Source: DATBHM01 sp963772375 (GTDB taxonomy: Bacteria > Actinomycetota > UBA4738 > JACQTL01). From it: a stretch of 64,000 nt of DNA. The notes under the pieces are model-generated. The model saw nothing but the letters and a program-made list of their open reading frames with translations. It made no database searches and was not told the origin of the DNA. The first letter of the stretch is position 1; each line of letters begins with the position of its first letter. This document shows, one piece after another, positions 55,495 through 62,473 of this stretch. The stretch covers positions 1,426,001 through 1,490,000 of the forward strand of contig CAVYXG010000001.1 in assembly GCA_963772375.1 (NCBI GenBank), given 5' to 3'. The position numbers and the translations under genes were made by a program.

Positions 55495-57722
55495 TGGCGG
55501 ATCAGGACCTCCACGTCGCCCTCCTTCCTCGGGACCTGCACGGAGGTCACGTCGCCCATTCGCGTGAACGTCATGTCGACCCGCGCCGACCCCACGCGCA
55601 TGCCCAGCACCTGGAACTGCTCGAGCCAGGCGGGGAGGCTCGGCCGGTGGACGTACAGCACGCCGTTCGGAGCGTCGGCAGTGATGCCGCCGTAGGACCG
55701 CATCATCAACAGCGGCGTGCCGGTCGCCCAGGCCTGGGGCCGGCACGCCACCGGGTACTGCACCGGCTCGGGGACCTGGTCTCGGGAGAACCCACAGAAC
55801 AGCTCGGGGAACCGCGCCAACGGGAAGTGCGCCCCCGCGAGCGAGACCTGGTCCAGGACCCTCATCGCCTCACGGTCGAACCCGTACCGCTTCAGCCCGT
55901 GCGCGATGAGGGCGCAGTCGTGCGGCCACACGCTCCCGGTGTGGTAGCCGATGGGGTCGTAAGCCCGCTGCCGGGCGGCCAGCGTCCGGACGCCGTAACC
56001 GGAGGACAACGCCGGCGACAGCAGCTTGCGGACCACCCGGACGGCCTTGTCCTGGTCGGCGATCGCGGACCACAGCGCGTGGCCGGGGTTCGACGTGATG
56101 GTTGCGACCTGGCGCTTGTCGCCGTCGAGGGCGAACGCGTAGTAGCCCTCCTTGTCCATCCAGAAGTCCCGGTTGAACCGCTCCTTGAGGTCGGCGGCCT
56201 CCTTCTCAAGGCGTTCGGCCAGCCCGTCGTCGCCCAGCACGCGGGCCAGCTCGGCTCCCCGGAGCTTGGCGTTGTACACGTAGCCCTGGACCTCCACGAG
56301 CGCGATGGGGCCCTTCGCCTTCGTGCCGTCCGGGTGGACGACCGCGTCGTGCGAGTCCTTCCACCCCTGGTTGTCGAGCCCGTGCGGCGCCACGCGTTCG
56401 TATTCGACGAATCCGTCCCCGTCGCGATCGCCGTAGCGGTCGATCCACTCCAGGCAGGCGAGCGCGTTCGGCCACAGGCGCTCGAGCGCCGCCCGGTCGC
56501 CCGTCCACGCGTATGCGGACGCCAGCACCATCACCCACAACGGCGTGGAGTCGATCGCGCCGTAGTACGGCGTGTGCGGGATCTCGCCGGTGCCGGCCAT
56601 CTCGCCCACGCGGAGCTCGTGGAGGATCTTGCCGGGTTCCTCCTCGCGGTCCGGGTCCTCGACCCTCCCCTGGAACGCCGCGAGTTTGTCGAGCGTCGCC
56701 CACGCCAGGTCGGTGTTCACCATCAGGCACTGGTACGCCGTGATCAGGGAGTCCCGGCCGAACAGCGCCGAGTACCACGGAACCCCGGCGTCGATCGACG
56801 GCCGTCCGTCATCGTCGTCGCACAGGAGCATGCGGAGGTCGAGGACGGCCCGGTCGAGGAACGAGGACAGCTGGGTGTTCGACGTGCGGAAGCGGGTGCA
56901 CCGCTTGCGCCAGTTCGCGTACTCGTGCTCGAGCCGCTCCCTGGCCTCCCGCAGCGGGCGGCGGACCGGCACCGACTCCCCGACGGCCGGCTCGATCTCG
57001 ACCATGACCTCGGCATCGCCGCCGGTGGGCACCGCGAGATCGAAGCGGGCGAACCCGGCCTCGAGGCGCGACGGCCGTGGTGAGAACCGGATCGCGGTCG
57101 TACGGCCGACGCCGTCCAGCCCCCGGTAGCCCAGGCGGACCTCGTGGCGGTCGACGTGAGGCTGCTGGACCTGGCCACGGCGCTCCCGGACCTGGCCCCG
57201 GACCTCGAAGATGTCGAGGAAGTCCGCGCCGAACCGCAGCTCGAGCCGCACGTCGCGGTCGGTCCTCCCGAAGTTCTGCAGGTGGATCCGCTCCAGCAGC
57301 GTGTCGCCGAGGACGCGCTCCCGCGAGAGCGCCAGATTCTCCCTCACCGCGTGCCCTTCGGCGTCCGTCGAGACGAATGGGTACGCGAGCTCGACCACCT
57401 GGGCGTAGTTCCGGGCCACCGACGAGTGCAGCACGAGCGGGCTCATGCCGTTCATCGACATCTCGAACCGGGACAGGAACCGGGTGTCCCGGTGGTACAG
57501 CCCCAGGGCGGCGGTGTTCCCCTCGGGGACGTCGCCGCGCTCGTCGCACAGCAGGAAGCTCGGCCCGTGCTTGACGACCTGGACGTGCCGGATGTCCACC
57601 GCGGGGACTCCCGACGTCGATCCGTCCCCGGCTTCGGGTTCGGCGGGTACGGCGGGTTCAGCGGGTTCAGCGGGTTCAGCGGGTTCAGCGGGTTCGGTCG
57701 CTTCAGTGGCGGATTCCGTCAT
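55491..57722 (-). CDS. Glycogen-debranching-type amylo-alpha-1,6-glucosidase
   Basis: A 743-aa glycoside hydrolase. An N-terminal Glu/Pro/Ala repeat (about 30 residues) is followed by a beta-sandwich N-domain (FLLCDERGDVPEGNTAALGLYHRDTRFL-type sequence, GDE_N_bis-like; residues 45-310). The (alpha/alpha)6 barrel contains VPWYSALFGRDSLITAYQ, HTPYYGAIDSTPLWVMVL, DNQGWKDSHDAV and YHTGSVWPHDCALI with candidate acid residues. It likely trims alpha-1,6 branches or related glucans. No secretion signal. TACGAT lies nine bases before the ATG. The hydroxyacid oxidase gene overlaps its stop codon. Confidence 0.92.
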   Translation of the reverse strand: MTESATEATEPAEPAEPAEPAEPAVPAEPEAGDGSTSGVPAVDIRHVQVVKHGPSFLLCDERGDVPEGNTAALGLYHRDTRFLSRFEMSMNGMSPLVLHSSVARNYAQVVELAYPFVSTDAEGHAVRENLALSRERVLGDTLLERIHLQNFGRTDRDVRLELRFGADFLDIFEVRGQVRERRGQVQQPHVDRHEVRLGYRGLDGVGRTTAIRFSPRPSRLEAGFARFDLAVPTGGDAEVMVEIEPAVGESVPVRRPLREARERLEHEYANWRKRCTRFRTSNTQLSSFLDRAVLDLRMLLCDDDDGRPSIDAGVPWYSALFGRDSLITAYQCLMVNTDLAWATLDKLAAFQGRVEDPDREEEPGKILHELRVGEMAGTGEIPHTPYYGAIDSTPLWVMVLASAYAWTGDRAALERLWPNALACLEWIDRYGDRDGDGFVEYERVAPHGLDNQGWKDSHDAVVHPDGTKAKGPIALVEVQGYVYNAKLRGAELARVLGDDGLAERLEKEAADLKERFNRDFWMDKEGYYAFALDGDKRQVATITSNPGHALWSAIADQDKAVRVVRKLLSPALSSGYGVRTLAARQRAYDPIGYHTGSVWPHDCALIAHGLKRYGFDREAMRVLDQVSLAGAHFPLARFPELFCGFSRDQVPEPVQYPVACRPQAWATGTPLLMMRSYGGITADAPNGVLYVHRPSLPAWLEQFQVLGMRVGSARVDMTFTRMGDVTSVQVPRKEGDVEVLIRQ
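57652..57696 (-). repeat. Tandem 9-bp repeat encoding Pro-Ala-Glu units
   Basis: Four perfect copies and one near copy of GCGGGTTCA (plus-strand reading), inside the N-terminus of the debranching enzyme, where they encode a repeated Glu-Pro-Ala tract. Length change by slippage would keep the reading frame. Confidence 0.85.
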
Positions 57723-57731
57723 CGGCGTCCC

Positions 57732-57737
57732 ATCGTA
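57732..57737 (-). promoter_or_regulatory. Near-leaderless -10 box (TACGAT) of the debranching-enzyme operon
   Basis: TACGAT on the minus strand, nine bases before the ATG, in the 22-nt gap after the EamA gene. No Shine-Dalgarno is visible between. Confidence 0.45.
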
Positions 57738-57744
57738 GAACGCC

Positions 57745-58671
57745 CTACTCGACGACCGCCTCCGGCACCGCCCGGCGCCGGCCCTGCGCCGCGATGGCCA
57801 CGTAGATCCCGGTCAGGACGATCGCTCCGCCGACGACGGCCGACCACGACGGGACCTCGCCGTAGAAGGCCAGCGCGAGCAGCGTCGCGCCGACCGGTTC
57901 GCCCATGATCGCGATGGCGACCACGGTCGGATCCAGCCACCGCAGGAGGTAGTTGAAGACCGTGTGCCCCAGGATCTGCGGCACGAGCGCCATCAGCAGG
58001 AACATCAGCCACGTCTCCGGGGGGAATCCCACGACCCGCGAGCCCGAGAGGAACACCGCCGGCACGAGCAGCACCGTGCACGTTGCGTACACGACCGTCA
58101 CGTACGGCACGAGCGACAGGTCCTGGCGGAGATTCCGGCCGATCAGGAAGTACCCGGCGGCCGTGACCGCCCCGATGATCGCGAGAAGATCGCCGAACGC
58201 CGCCCTCGCGGAGACCGCGACGTCGCCCCCGGTGATGACGAGCGCACCGGCAAGCGCGACCGCGATGCCGGTGGGCGTTCCCCGCCGGAGGCGCTCCCCG
58301 TACAGCAGGCGCCCCCCGAGCGCCGTCCACACCGGCTGGGTCGTCACCAGCACGACGCTCGCGGCCACGCTCGTGTACTCGAGCGACGTGATCCACGTGG
58401 CGAAGTGCAGTGCCAGCATGGCGCCGGCCGCGAAGGCCAGCCCCAGCTGCCTGCGGGTGAGCGATCGGAGCTCGGCACGGTGACGGCCCAGGGCGAACGG
58501 GAGCAGGAGGAGCGTCGCGATGCCGTTGCGGTACAGCGCGATCGTGAGGGCGGGCGCGTTCGCCTCGCGGATCATCACCGCGGAGAACGACACCGCGACC
58601 ACCCCGAGGGCCAGCAGGGGCGCGTCGAGTGAAGCCGGGAGGGCGCGGGCGGCCGGGTGTCGCTCGGACAT
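57745..58671 (-). CDS. EamA/DMT-family transporter
   Basis: A 308-aa membrane protein with about ten hydrophobic helices in two EamA repeats: PLLALGVVAVSFSAVMIRE to ITGGDVAV, and GDLLAIIGAVTAAGYFLIG to VGGAIVLTGIYVAIA. The family exports amino acids, metabolites or drugs; the substrate is unknown. The ATG has no Shine-Dalgarno, but GATAAT lies six bases upstream, indicating a leaderless message. It is divergent from the gpsA-like gene, with a 67-nt gap. Confidence 0.92.
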   Translation of the reverse strand: MSERHPAARALPASLDAPLLALGVVAVSFSAVMIREANAPALTIALYRNGIATLLLLPFALGRHRAELRSLTRRQLGLAFAAGAMLALHFATWITSLEYTSVAASVVLVTTQPVWTALGGRLLYGERLRRGTPTGIAVALAGALVITGGDVAVSARAAFGDLLAIIGAVTAAGYFLIGRNLRQDLSLVPYVTVVYATCTVLLVPAVFLSGSRVVGFPPETWLMFLLMALVPQILGHTVFNYLLRWLDPTVVAIAIMGEPVGATLLALAFYGEVPSWSAVVGGAIVLTGIYVAIAAQGRRRAVPEAVVE

Positions 58672-58677
58672 GGGGCA

Positions 58678-58683
58678 ATTATC
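58678..58683 (-). promoter_or_regulatory. Leaderless -10 box (GATAAT) of the EamA gene
   Basis: GATAAT on the minus strand, six bases before the ATG. This is the closest match to consensus TATAAT among the leaderless starts in the window. Confidence 0.6.
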
Positions 58684-58738
58684 GTGAGGCCGCGATGACC
58701 GAACGCCACACGTCCGAAGGAGCCGGGAAGGGGTGCCG

Positions 58739-59731
58739 ATGGCCCGTGTGACCGTCTTCGGGGCGGGGACCATGGGGACCGCCCTCGCCATGCACTCGGC
58801 CCGGGCCGGGGTCGACACCGCGCTCTGGGCCAACCGCTTCGACGGGCGAGCCCTGGAGGGCATCCGGAAGGAGGGCAAGCATCCCGGGCTCCCCGAGCAC
58901 GTCCCCGCCGCGCTGGTGGTGCACGGTCCGGAGGAGCTGGACGTGGCGGCCAAGGATCTCGAGGTCGCGGTGCTCGCCGCCACGTCGGACACGACGCGAA
59001 GCATGATCGGCATGGTCCGGGAGGTGCTCGAGGAAGCCCGGTTCGTCGTCTCACTCGCCAAGGGCGTGGAGACGACGACCGGCATGCGCATCTCCGAGGT
59101 CGTCGCCGAGGAGGTCCCGGGACGCGTGTTCGTCGCCGTCGCCGGGCCGTGTCTCGCGAGCGAGCTGGCCAGGGAGGCGCCGTCGACGGCCGTGTGGGCG
59201 TCGGCATCCGTCGCCGACGCCCGGGCGGCCGGCGAGCCGCTCGTTCGCCCGGCCTACCAGGTGGCGTTCACGGACGATCTCGCCGGCGTCGAGTACTGCA
59301 CGGTGGCCAAGAACGTCGCCGCGATCGGGATCGGGATCCTCGACGGGCTGGGCAAGCTCGACAGCGAGAGCTACCGCAACGCCAAGGCGGCGCTCTTCAC
59401 GGTGGCGTTCCGCGAGGTCTGCGAGCTGGTCGAGGCGCTCGGCGGCCGCAGGGAGACGGCGATGGGGCTGGCGGGCGTCGGCGACATCCTGGTGACCGGC
59501 TCGGGCGGCCGCAACCGCCTGTTCGGCGAGCTCATCGGCGAAGGCCAGGACCCGGTCGCCGCACGCGAGCAGCTGGAGGGCCGGGGTATGACCGTGGAGG
59601 GGGCGGGCTCCGCGCGCGACGTGCGCGGGCTGCTCGAGCGGTGCGGCCTGCGCCTCCCGTATCACGAGGCCATCGATCGGATCGTGAGCGAAGGCGACGA
59701 CCCGCGGCGGATCCTCGAGGCCCTCGTGTGA
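58739..59731 (+). CDS. NAD(P)-dependent glycerol-3-phosphate dehydrogenase-like protein
   Basis: A 330-aa GpsA-like protein, the enzyme that makes sn-glycerol 3-phosphate for phospholipids from dihydroxyacetone phosphate. Rossmann motif VTVFGAGTMGTALA at the N-terminus, then VVSLAKGVE, VAGPCLASELAREA, catalytic Lys in TVAKNVAAIGIGI, and GLAGVGDILVTG. The last block lacks the Cys of the typical GDLxxTC motif. ATG 58739 has GGAAGGGG five bases upstream; GTG 58733 is the alternative. glpX follows after 34 nt on the same strand. Confidence 0.92.
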   Translation: MARVTVFGAGTMGTALAMHSARAGVDTALWANRFDGRALEGIRKEGKHPGLPEHVPAALVVHGPEELDVAAKDLEVAVLAATSDTTRSMIGMVREVLEEARFVVSLAKGVETTTGMRISEVVAEEVPGRVFVAVAGPCLASELAREAPSTAVWASASVADARAAGEPLVRPAYQVAFTDDLAGVEYCTVAKNVAAIGIGILDGLGKLDSESYRNAKAALFTVAFREVCELVEALGGRRETAMGLAGVGDILVTGSGGRNRLFGELIGEGQDPVAAREQLEGRGMTVEGAGSARDVRGLLERCGLRLPYHEAIDRIVSEGDDPRRILEALV

Positions 59732-59765
59732 CCGGGCGCATCGGCGACCACGAAAGGTGGACGAG

Positions 59766-60770
59766 ATGACCGAACGACCGGACCGGAACCTCGCGATGGA
59801 GCTCGTGCGCGTCACCGAGTCGGCGGCGCTGGCGGGCGCCCGGTGGGTCGGCCGGGGGGACAAGGTCGCGGCCGACCAGGCCGCCGTCGACGCGATGCGC
59901 CTCATGATCGACTCGGTGTCGATGGACGGCGTGGTCGTGATCGGCGAGGGCGAGAAGGACGAGGCGCCGATGCTCTACAACGGCGAGGCCGTGGGGAACG
60001 GCTCCGGCCCCGCCGTCGACGTCGCGGTGGACCCGATCGACGGGACCCGGCTCACCAGCCTGGGGATGCCGAACGCCCTCTCGGTGATCGCGCTCGCCGA
60101 GCGGGGCACCATGTTCTTCCCGGGCGCCGCGGTGTACATGGAGAAGGTCGCCACCGGCCCCGAAGGCGCGGACGCCCTCGACATCACGGCGCCGCCTGCC
60201 GAGAACGTCCGGCGCGTCGCCAGGGCCAAGGGGGTTCCGACGGAGGAGATCACCGTCGTGATCCTCGATCGCGACCGGCACCAGGACATGATCCGGGAGG
60301 TTCGCGAGGCGGGGGCCCGGGTGTTCCTGGTGACCGACGGCGACGTGGCACCGGCCATCGCGGCGGCGCGGCCGGGGACCGGGGTCGACATGCTGATGGG
60401 CATCGGCGGCACACCGGAGGGGGTCGTCACCGCCGCCGCGCTGAAGTGCCTCGGCGGCGGCATCCAGAGCCGGCTGTACCCGCGCGACGACGGGGAACGG
60501 CGGGCCCTGATCGACGCAGGCTACGACCTGTCGGCCGTGCTCTCCACCGACGAGCTGTGCACGGGCAACGACGTATTCTTCGCGGCGACCGGGATCACCG
60601 ACGGCTCCCTGCTCCGGGGCGTCTCCTACCAGCACAACGGTGCCACCACCTATTCGATGGTGATGAGGTCGCGTTCGGGAACGGTCCGGTACATCGAGGC
60701 CCATCATGAGTGGGAGAAACTGGAGCGATTCACAGGCGTTGCCTACCGGCCGTCCGCTGCGTCCGAATAG
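59766..60770 (+). CDS. glpX: Class II fructose-1,6-bisphosphatase
   Basis: A 334-aa GlpX. Metal-binding motifs are VVVIGEGEKDEAPM and VAVDPIDGTRL, followed by NALSVIALAERGTMF, VILDRDRH, and MGIGGTPEGVVTAAALKCLGG. It hydrolyses fructose 1,6-bisphosphate in gluconeogenesis and is typical of actinobacteria, which often lack class I enzymes. Length is normal. GAAAGG lies eight bases before ATG 59766; GTG 59757 is an in-frame alternative overlapping that Shine-Dalgarno. Confidence 0.96.
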   Translation: MTERPDRNLAMELVRVTESAALAGARWVGRGDKVAADQAAVDAMRLMIDSVSMDGVVVIGEGEKDEAPMLYNGEAVGNGSGPAVDVAVDPIDGTRLTSLGMPNALSVIALAERGTMFFPGAAVYMEKVATGPEGADALDITAPPAENVRRVARAKGVPTEEITVVILDRDRHQDMIREVREAGARVFLVTDGDVAPAIAAARPGTGVDMLMGIGGTPEGVVTAAALKCLGGGIQSRLYPRDDGERRALIDAGYDLSAVLSTDELCTGNDVFFAATGITDGSLLRGVSYQHNGATTYSMVMRSRSGTVRYIEAHHEWEKLERFTGVAYRPSAASE

Positions 60771-60794
60771 TCGTTTCGTACAACGTCCGACGAG

Positions 60795-60841
60795 AACCCA
60801 TTCACATTGGGTTGGTTCAGGCGCATCGCAGGGGTTAGGCT
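60795..60841 (+). promoter_or_regulatory. Promoter region of the zinc-finger/AT-hook gene with an overlapping inverted repeat
   Basis: TAGGCT at 60836-60841 with TTGGTT at 60812-60817 as a possible -35, 18 bp apart. An inverted repeat, AACCCA-N7-TGGGTT at 60795-60813, overlaps the -35 side and could be an operator. The stretch is notably less GC-rich than its surroundings. Confidence 0.45.
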
Positions 60842-60867
60842 GCGCCCCGGACGGAAAGGAGCAATGC

Positions 60868-61176
60868 ATGGGCGAACGAACCATTCTGGTCTGTGATGTC
60901 TGCGGACGTCCCGCGGTCCAATCGGTCACCATCAAGGTGGGCCGTCAGAACTGGACCAAGGATCTCTGTCAGGTGCACATCGACGAATTGACGGCCGGCG
61001 CTCGGAAACCCCGCCCGGGCCGCCGCCGCGCGGTCGTCGCCGCCGGCGACGCGGTCGCACCCCGACGCCGGGGACGCCCCCCCAAGAGCGCGTCCGCGTC
61101 CGGCGGCGCCCCCAAACGGCGCGGCCGTCCACCCAAGGTCCGCCCCGAGACCGAGGCATCCGAGCCCTCGGCCTGA
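60868..61176 (+). CDS. Small zinc-finger protein with two AT-hooks
   Basis: A 102-aa basic protein. The N-terminal half has CDVCGRPAVQSVTIKVG and a following DLCQVHIDEL, which supply a Cys/Cys...Cys/His set for one zinc site. The C-terminal half carries two AT-hook motifs, RRRGRPPK and KRRGRPPK, spaced by an Ala/Ser-rich linker. AT-hooks bind the minor groove of AT-rich DNA, so this is a likely nucleoid-associated or regulatory protein. Lsr2-like roles are possible, but it is not an Lsr2 homologue. AAAGGAG lies about five bases before ATG 60868. It converges with the HARE-HTH gene. Confidence 0.82.
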   Translation: MGERTILVCDVCGRPAVQSVTIKVGRQNWTKDLCQVHIDELTAGARKPRPGRRRAVVAAGDAVAPRRRGRPPKSASASGGAPKRRGRPPKVRPETEASEPSA

Positions 61177-61187
61177 TCACCGCTCAA

Positions 61188-61214
61188 GGGCCCCGGCGCC
61201 CGTGGCCGGGGTCC
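61188..61214. terminator. Hairpin between convergent AT-hook and HARE-HTH genes
   Basis: GGGCCCCGG at 61188-61196 pairs with CCGGGGTCC at 61206-61214 around a 9-base loop, with one G-T mismatch. It lies in the 52-nt convergent gap, 12 nt after one stop and 15 nt before the other, so it may serve both strands. No T-run. Confidence 0.5.
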
Positions 61215-61228
61215 GCCCGCGATCCCCC

Positions 61229-61471
61229 TCACCCCGGCAGTCGGTACACCCCGGTCGACTCCTTGACCACCACGCCGTCCCGGACCCCGCCGGCCAGCGC
61301 CGCCAGCAGCGCCCTGCGCACGTCCCGTTGCACGAACGGATCCAGATAGCCCCGCTTCAGCGCCAGGTCCTGGATGGCCGTCCAGTGCAGCGACCGTCCC
61401 TCCTCGCCGAGCACCCGCACGGCGGCGTCGATCGGCTCGAGGGGACCGCCCCGTCCAGCCGGGTCGCTCAC
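61229..61471 (-). CDS. Stand-alone HARE-HTH-like small protein
   Basis: An 80-aa protein. From residue 14 (DAAVRVLGEEGRSLHWTAIQ) it follows the HARE-HTH winged-helix fold: helix, HWTAIQDLALKRGYLDP, a second helix RDVRRALLAALAGGV, and a beta wing ending KESTGVYRLPG. HARE-HTH domains occur in RNA polymerase delta subunit, restriction enzymes and eukaryotic chromatin proteins, and are thought to sense modified DNA or contact nucleic acid. Its GTG overlaps the LLM oxidoreductase stop by 4 nt (GTGA), so the two are coupled. Confidence 0.78.
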   Translation of the reverse strand: MSDPAGRGGPLEPIDAAVRVLGEEGRSLHWTAIQDLALKRGYLDPFVQRDVRRALLAALAGGVRDGVVVKESTGVYRLPG

Positions 61472-62460
61472 CGCACCCGGGGAATCAGCTCGGCGGCGAC
61501 CAGCTCCACCCCATCCCAGTCCGGGACGGCGAACGGCACCCCGGCCGTCGCGACGATCATCTCCTCGACCCCCAGCTCGCCGAACCGGCCGACGAGATCG
61601 GCCGCCTCCTCGACGGTCCCCACCAGCGCGCCGTTCGCGAACCGGTCGAGCGGCTCACGCAGGCCGCCCGGCGACCATCGCGCGAGCGCCTCGTAGCGGC
61701 GTTCCAGGTCTGCCCGGTCCCGGCCGATCAGCGTCGTCAGCCCGACCGACAGGCGGAGCGTCGCCGGGTCCCGGCCCTCCTCCTCGCAGATCCGGCGGAC
61801 GTCGGCGACCCGGGCCGCGTAGTCCTCCAACGTCCACCGCCAGACCGAGTTCCATCCATCGGCGTGCCGAACGGCCATGCGGAGCGCCCGGGGGCCGCCC
61901 TTCGCCCCCACCCAGACCGGCGGGCCCGGCCGCTGGACAGGTTCCGGCCGGTTGAACGCCCCGTCCAGCCGCACGTGCGTCCCCTCGAAGGACGCGGGTC
62001 CACCCGAGAACAGCATCCGCAGCGCCCGGAGTGTCTCCTCCAGCAGCCCGAACCGCTCCCCGACCCCACCGAACCCGTATCCGAAGGCGTGGAACTCCTC
62101 GGCGTACCACCCGGCGCCGACCCCGAGCTCGAACCGGCCTCCCGACACCAGGTCGACCACGGTCGCCATCTTCGCGAGCTGTCCCGGGTGCCGGAACGGC
62201 CCCAGCACGAGGGTCCCCAGCCGCATCGCCCGAGTCGCCGTGGCCAGTGCCGCCAGCGAGGTCATCGGCTCCAGCGACCCGCGCAGCTCGTCGCCTCCGC
62301 CGTACCGCGCGAGCGACAGGAAGAAGTGGTCGCTCACCCACCCCGAGTCGAACCCCAGCGCCTCCGCACGGACCGCCGCGTCGCGCAGTCGCTCGTGGGA
62401 CACAGGTCGCCCGTCCGGGAACGAGAAGTCGTAGTGCGGCAGGGCCAGTCCGACGCGCAT
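61468..62460 (-). CDS. LLM-class F420-dependent oxidoreductase
   Basis: A 330-aa TIM-barrel oxidoreductase: MRVGLALPHYDFSFPDG, SGWVSDHFFLSLARYGGG, MRLGTLVLGPFRHPGQLAKM, GGRFELGVGAGWYAEEFHAFG and PVWVGAKGGPRALRMAVRHA. The GxGAGWYxxEFxAFG motif marks the F420-dependent TIGR03560/TIGR03619-like subgroups. The substrate is unknown. It starts 13 nt after the sugar nucleotidyltransferase stop and is coupled to the HARE-HTH gene downstream. Confidence 0.92.
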   Translation of the reverse strand: MRVGLALPHYDFSFPDGRPVSHERLRDAAVRAEALGFDSGWVSDHFFLSLARYGGGDELRGSLEPMTSLAALATATRAMRLGTLVLGPFRHPGQLAKMATVVDLVSGGRFELGVGAGWYAEEFHAFGYGFGGVGERFGLLEETLRALRMLFSGGPASFEGTHVRLDGAFNRPEPVQRPGPPVWVGAKGGPRALRMAVRHADGWNSVWRWTLEDYAARVADVRRICEEEGRDPATLRLSVGLTTLIGRDRADLERRYEALARWSPGGLREPLDRFANGALVGTVEEAADLVGRFGELGVEEMIVATAGVPFAVPDWDGVELVAAELIPRVR

Positions 62461-62473
62461 CAGACGGTGTGCC

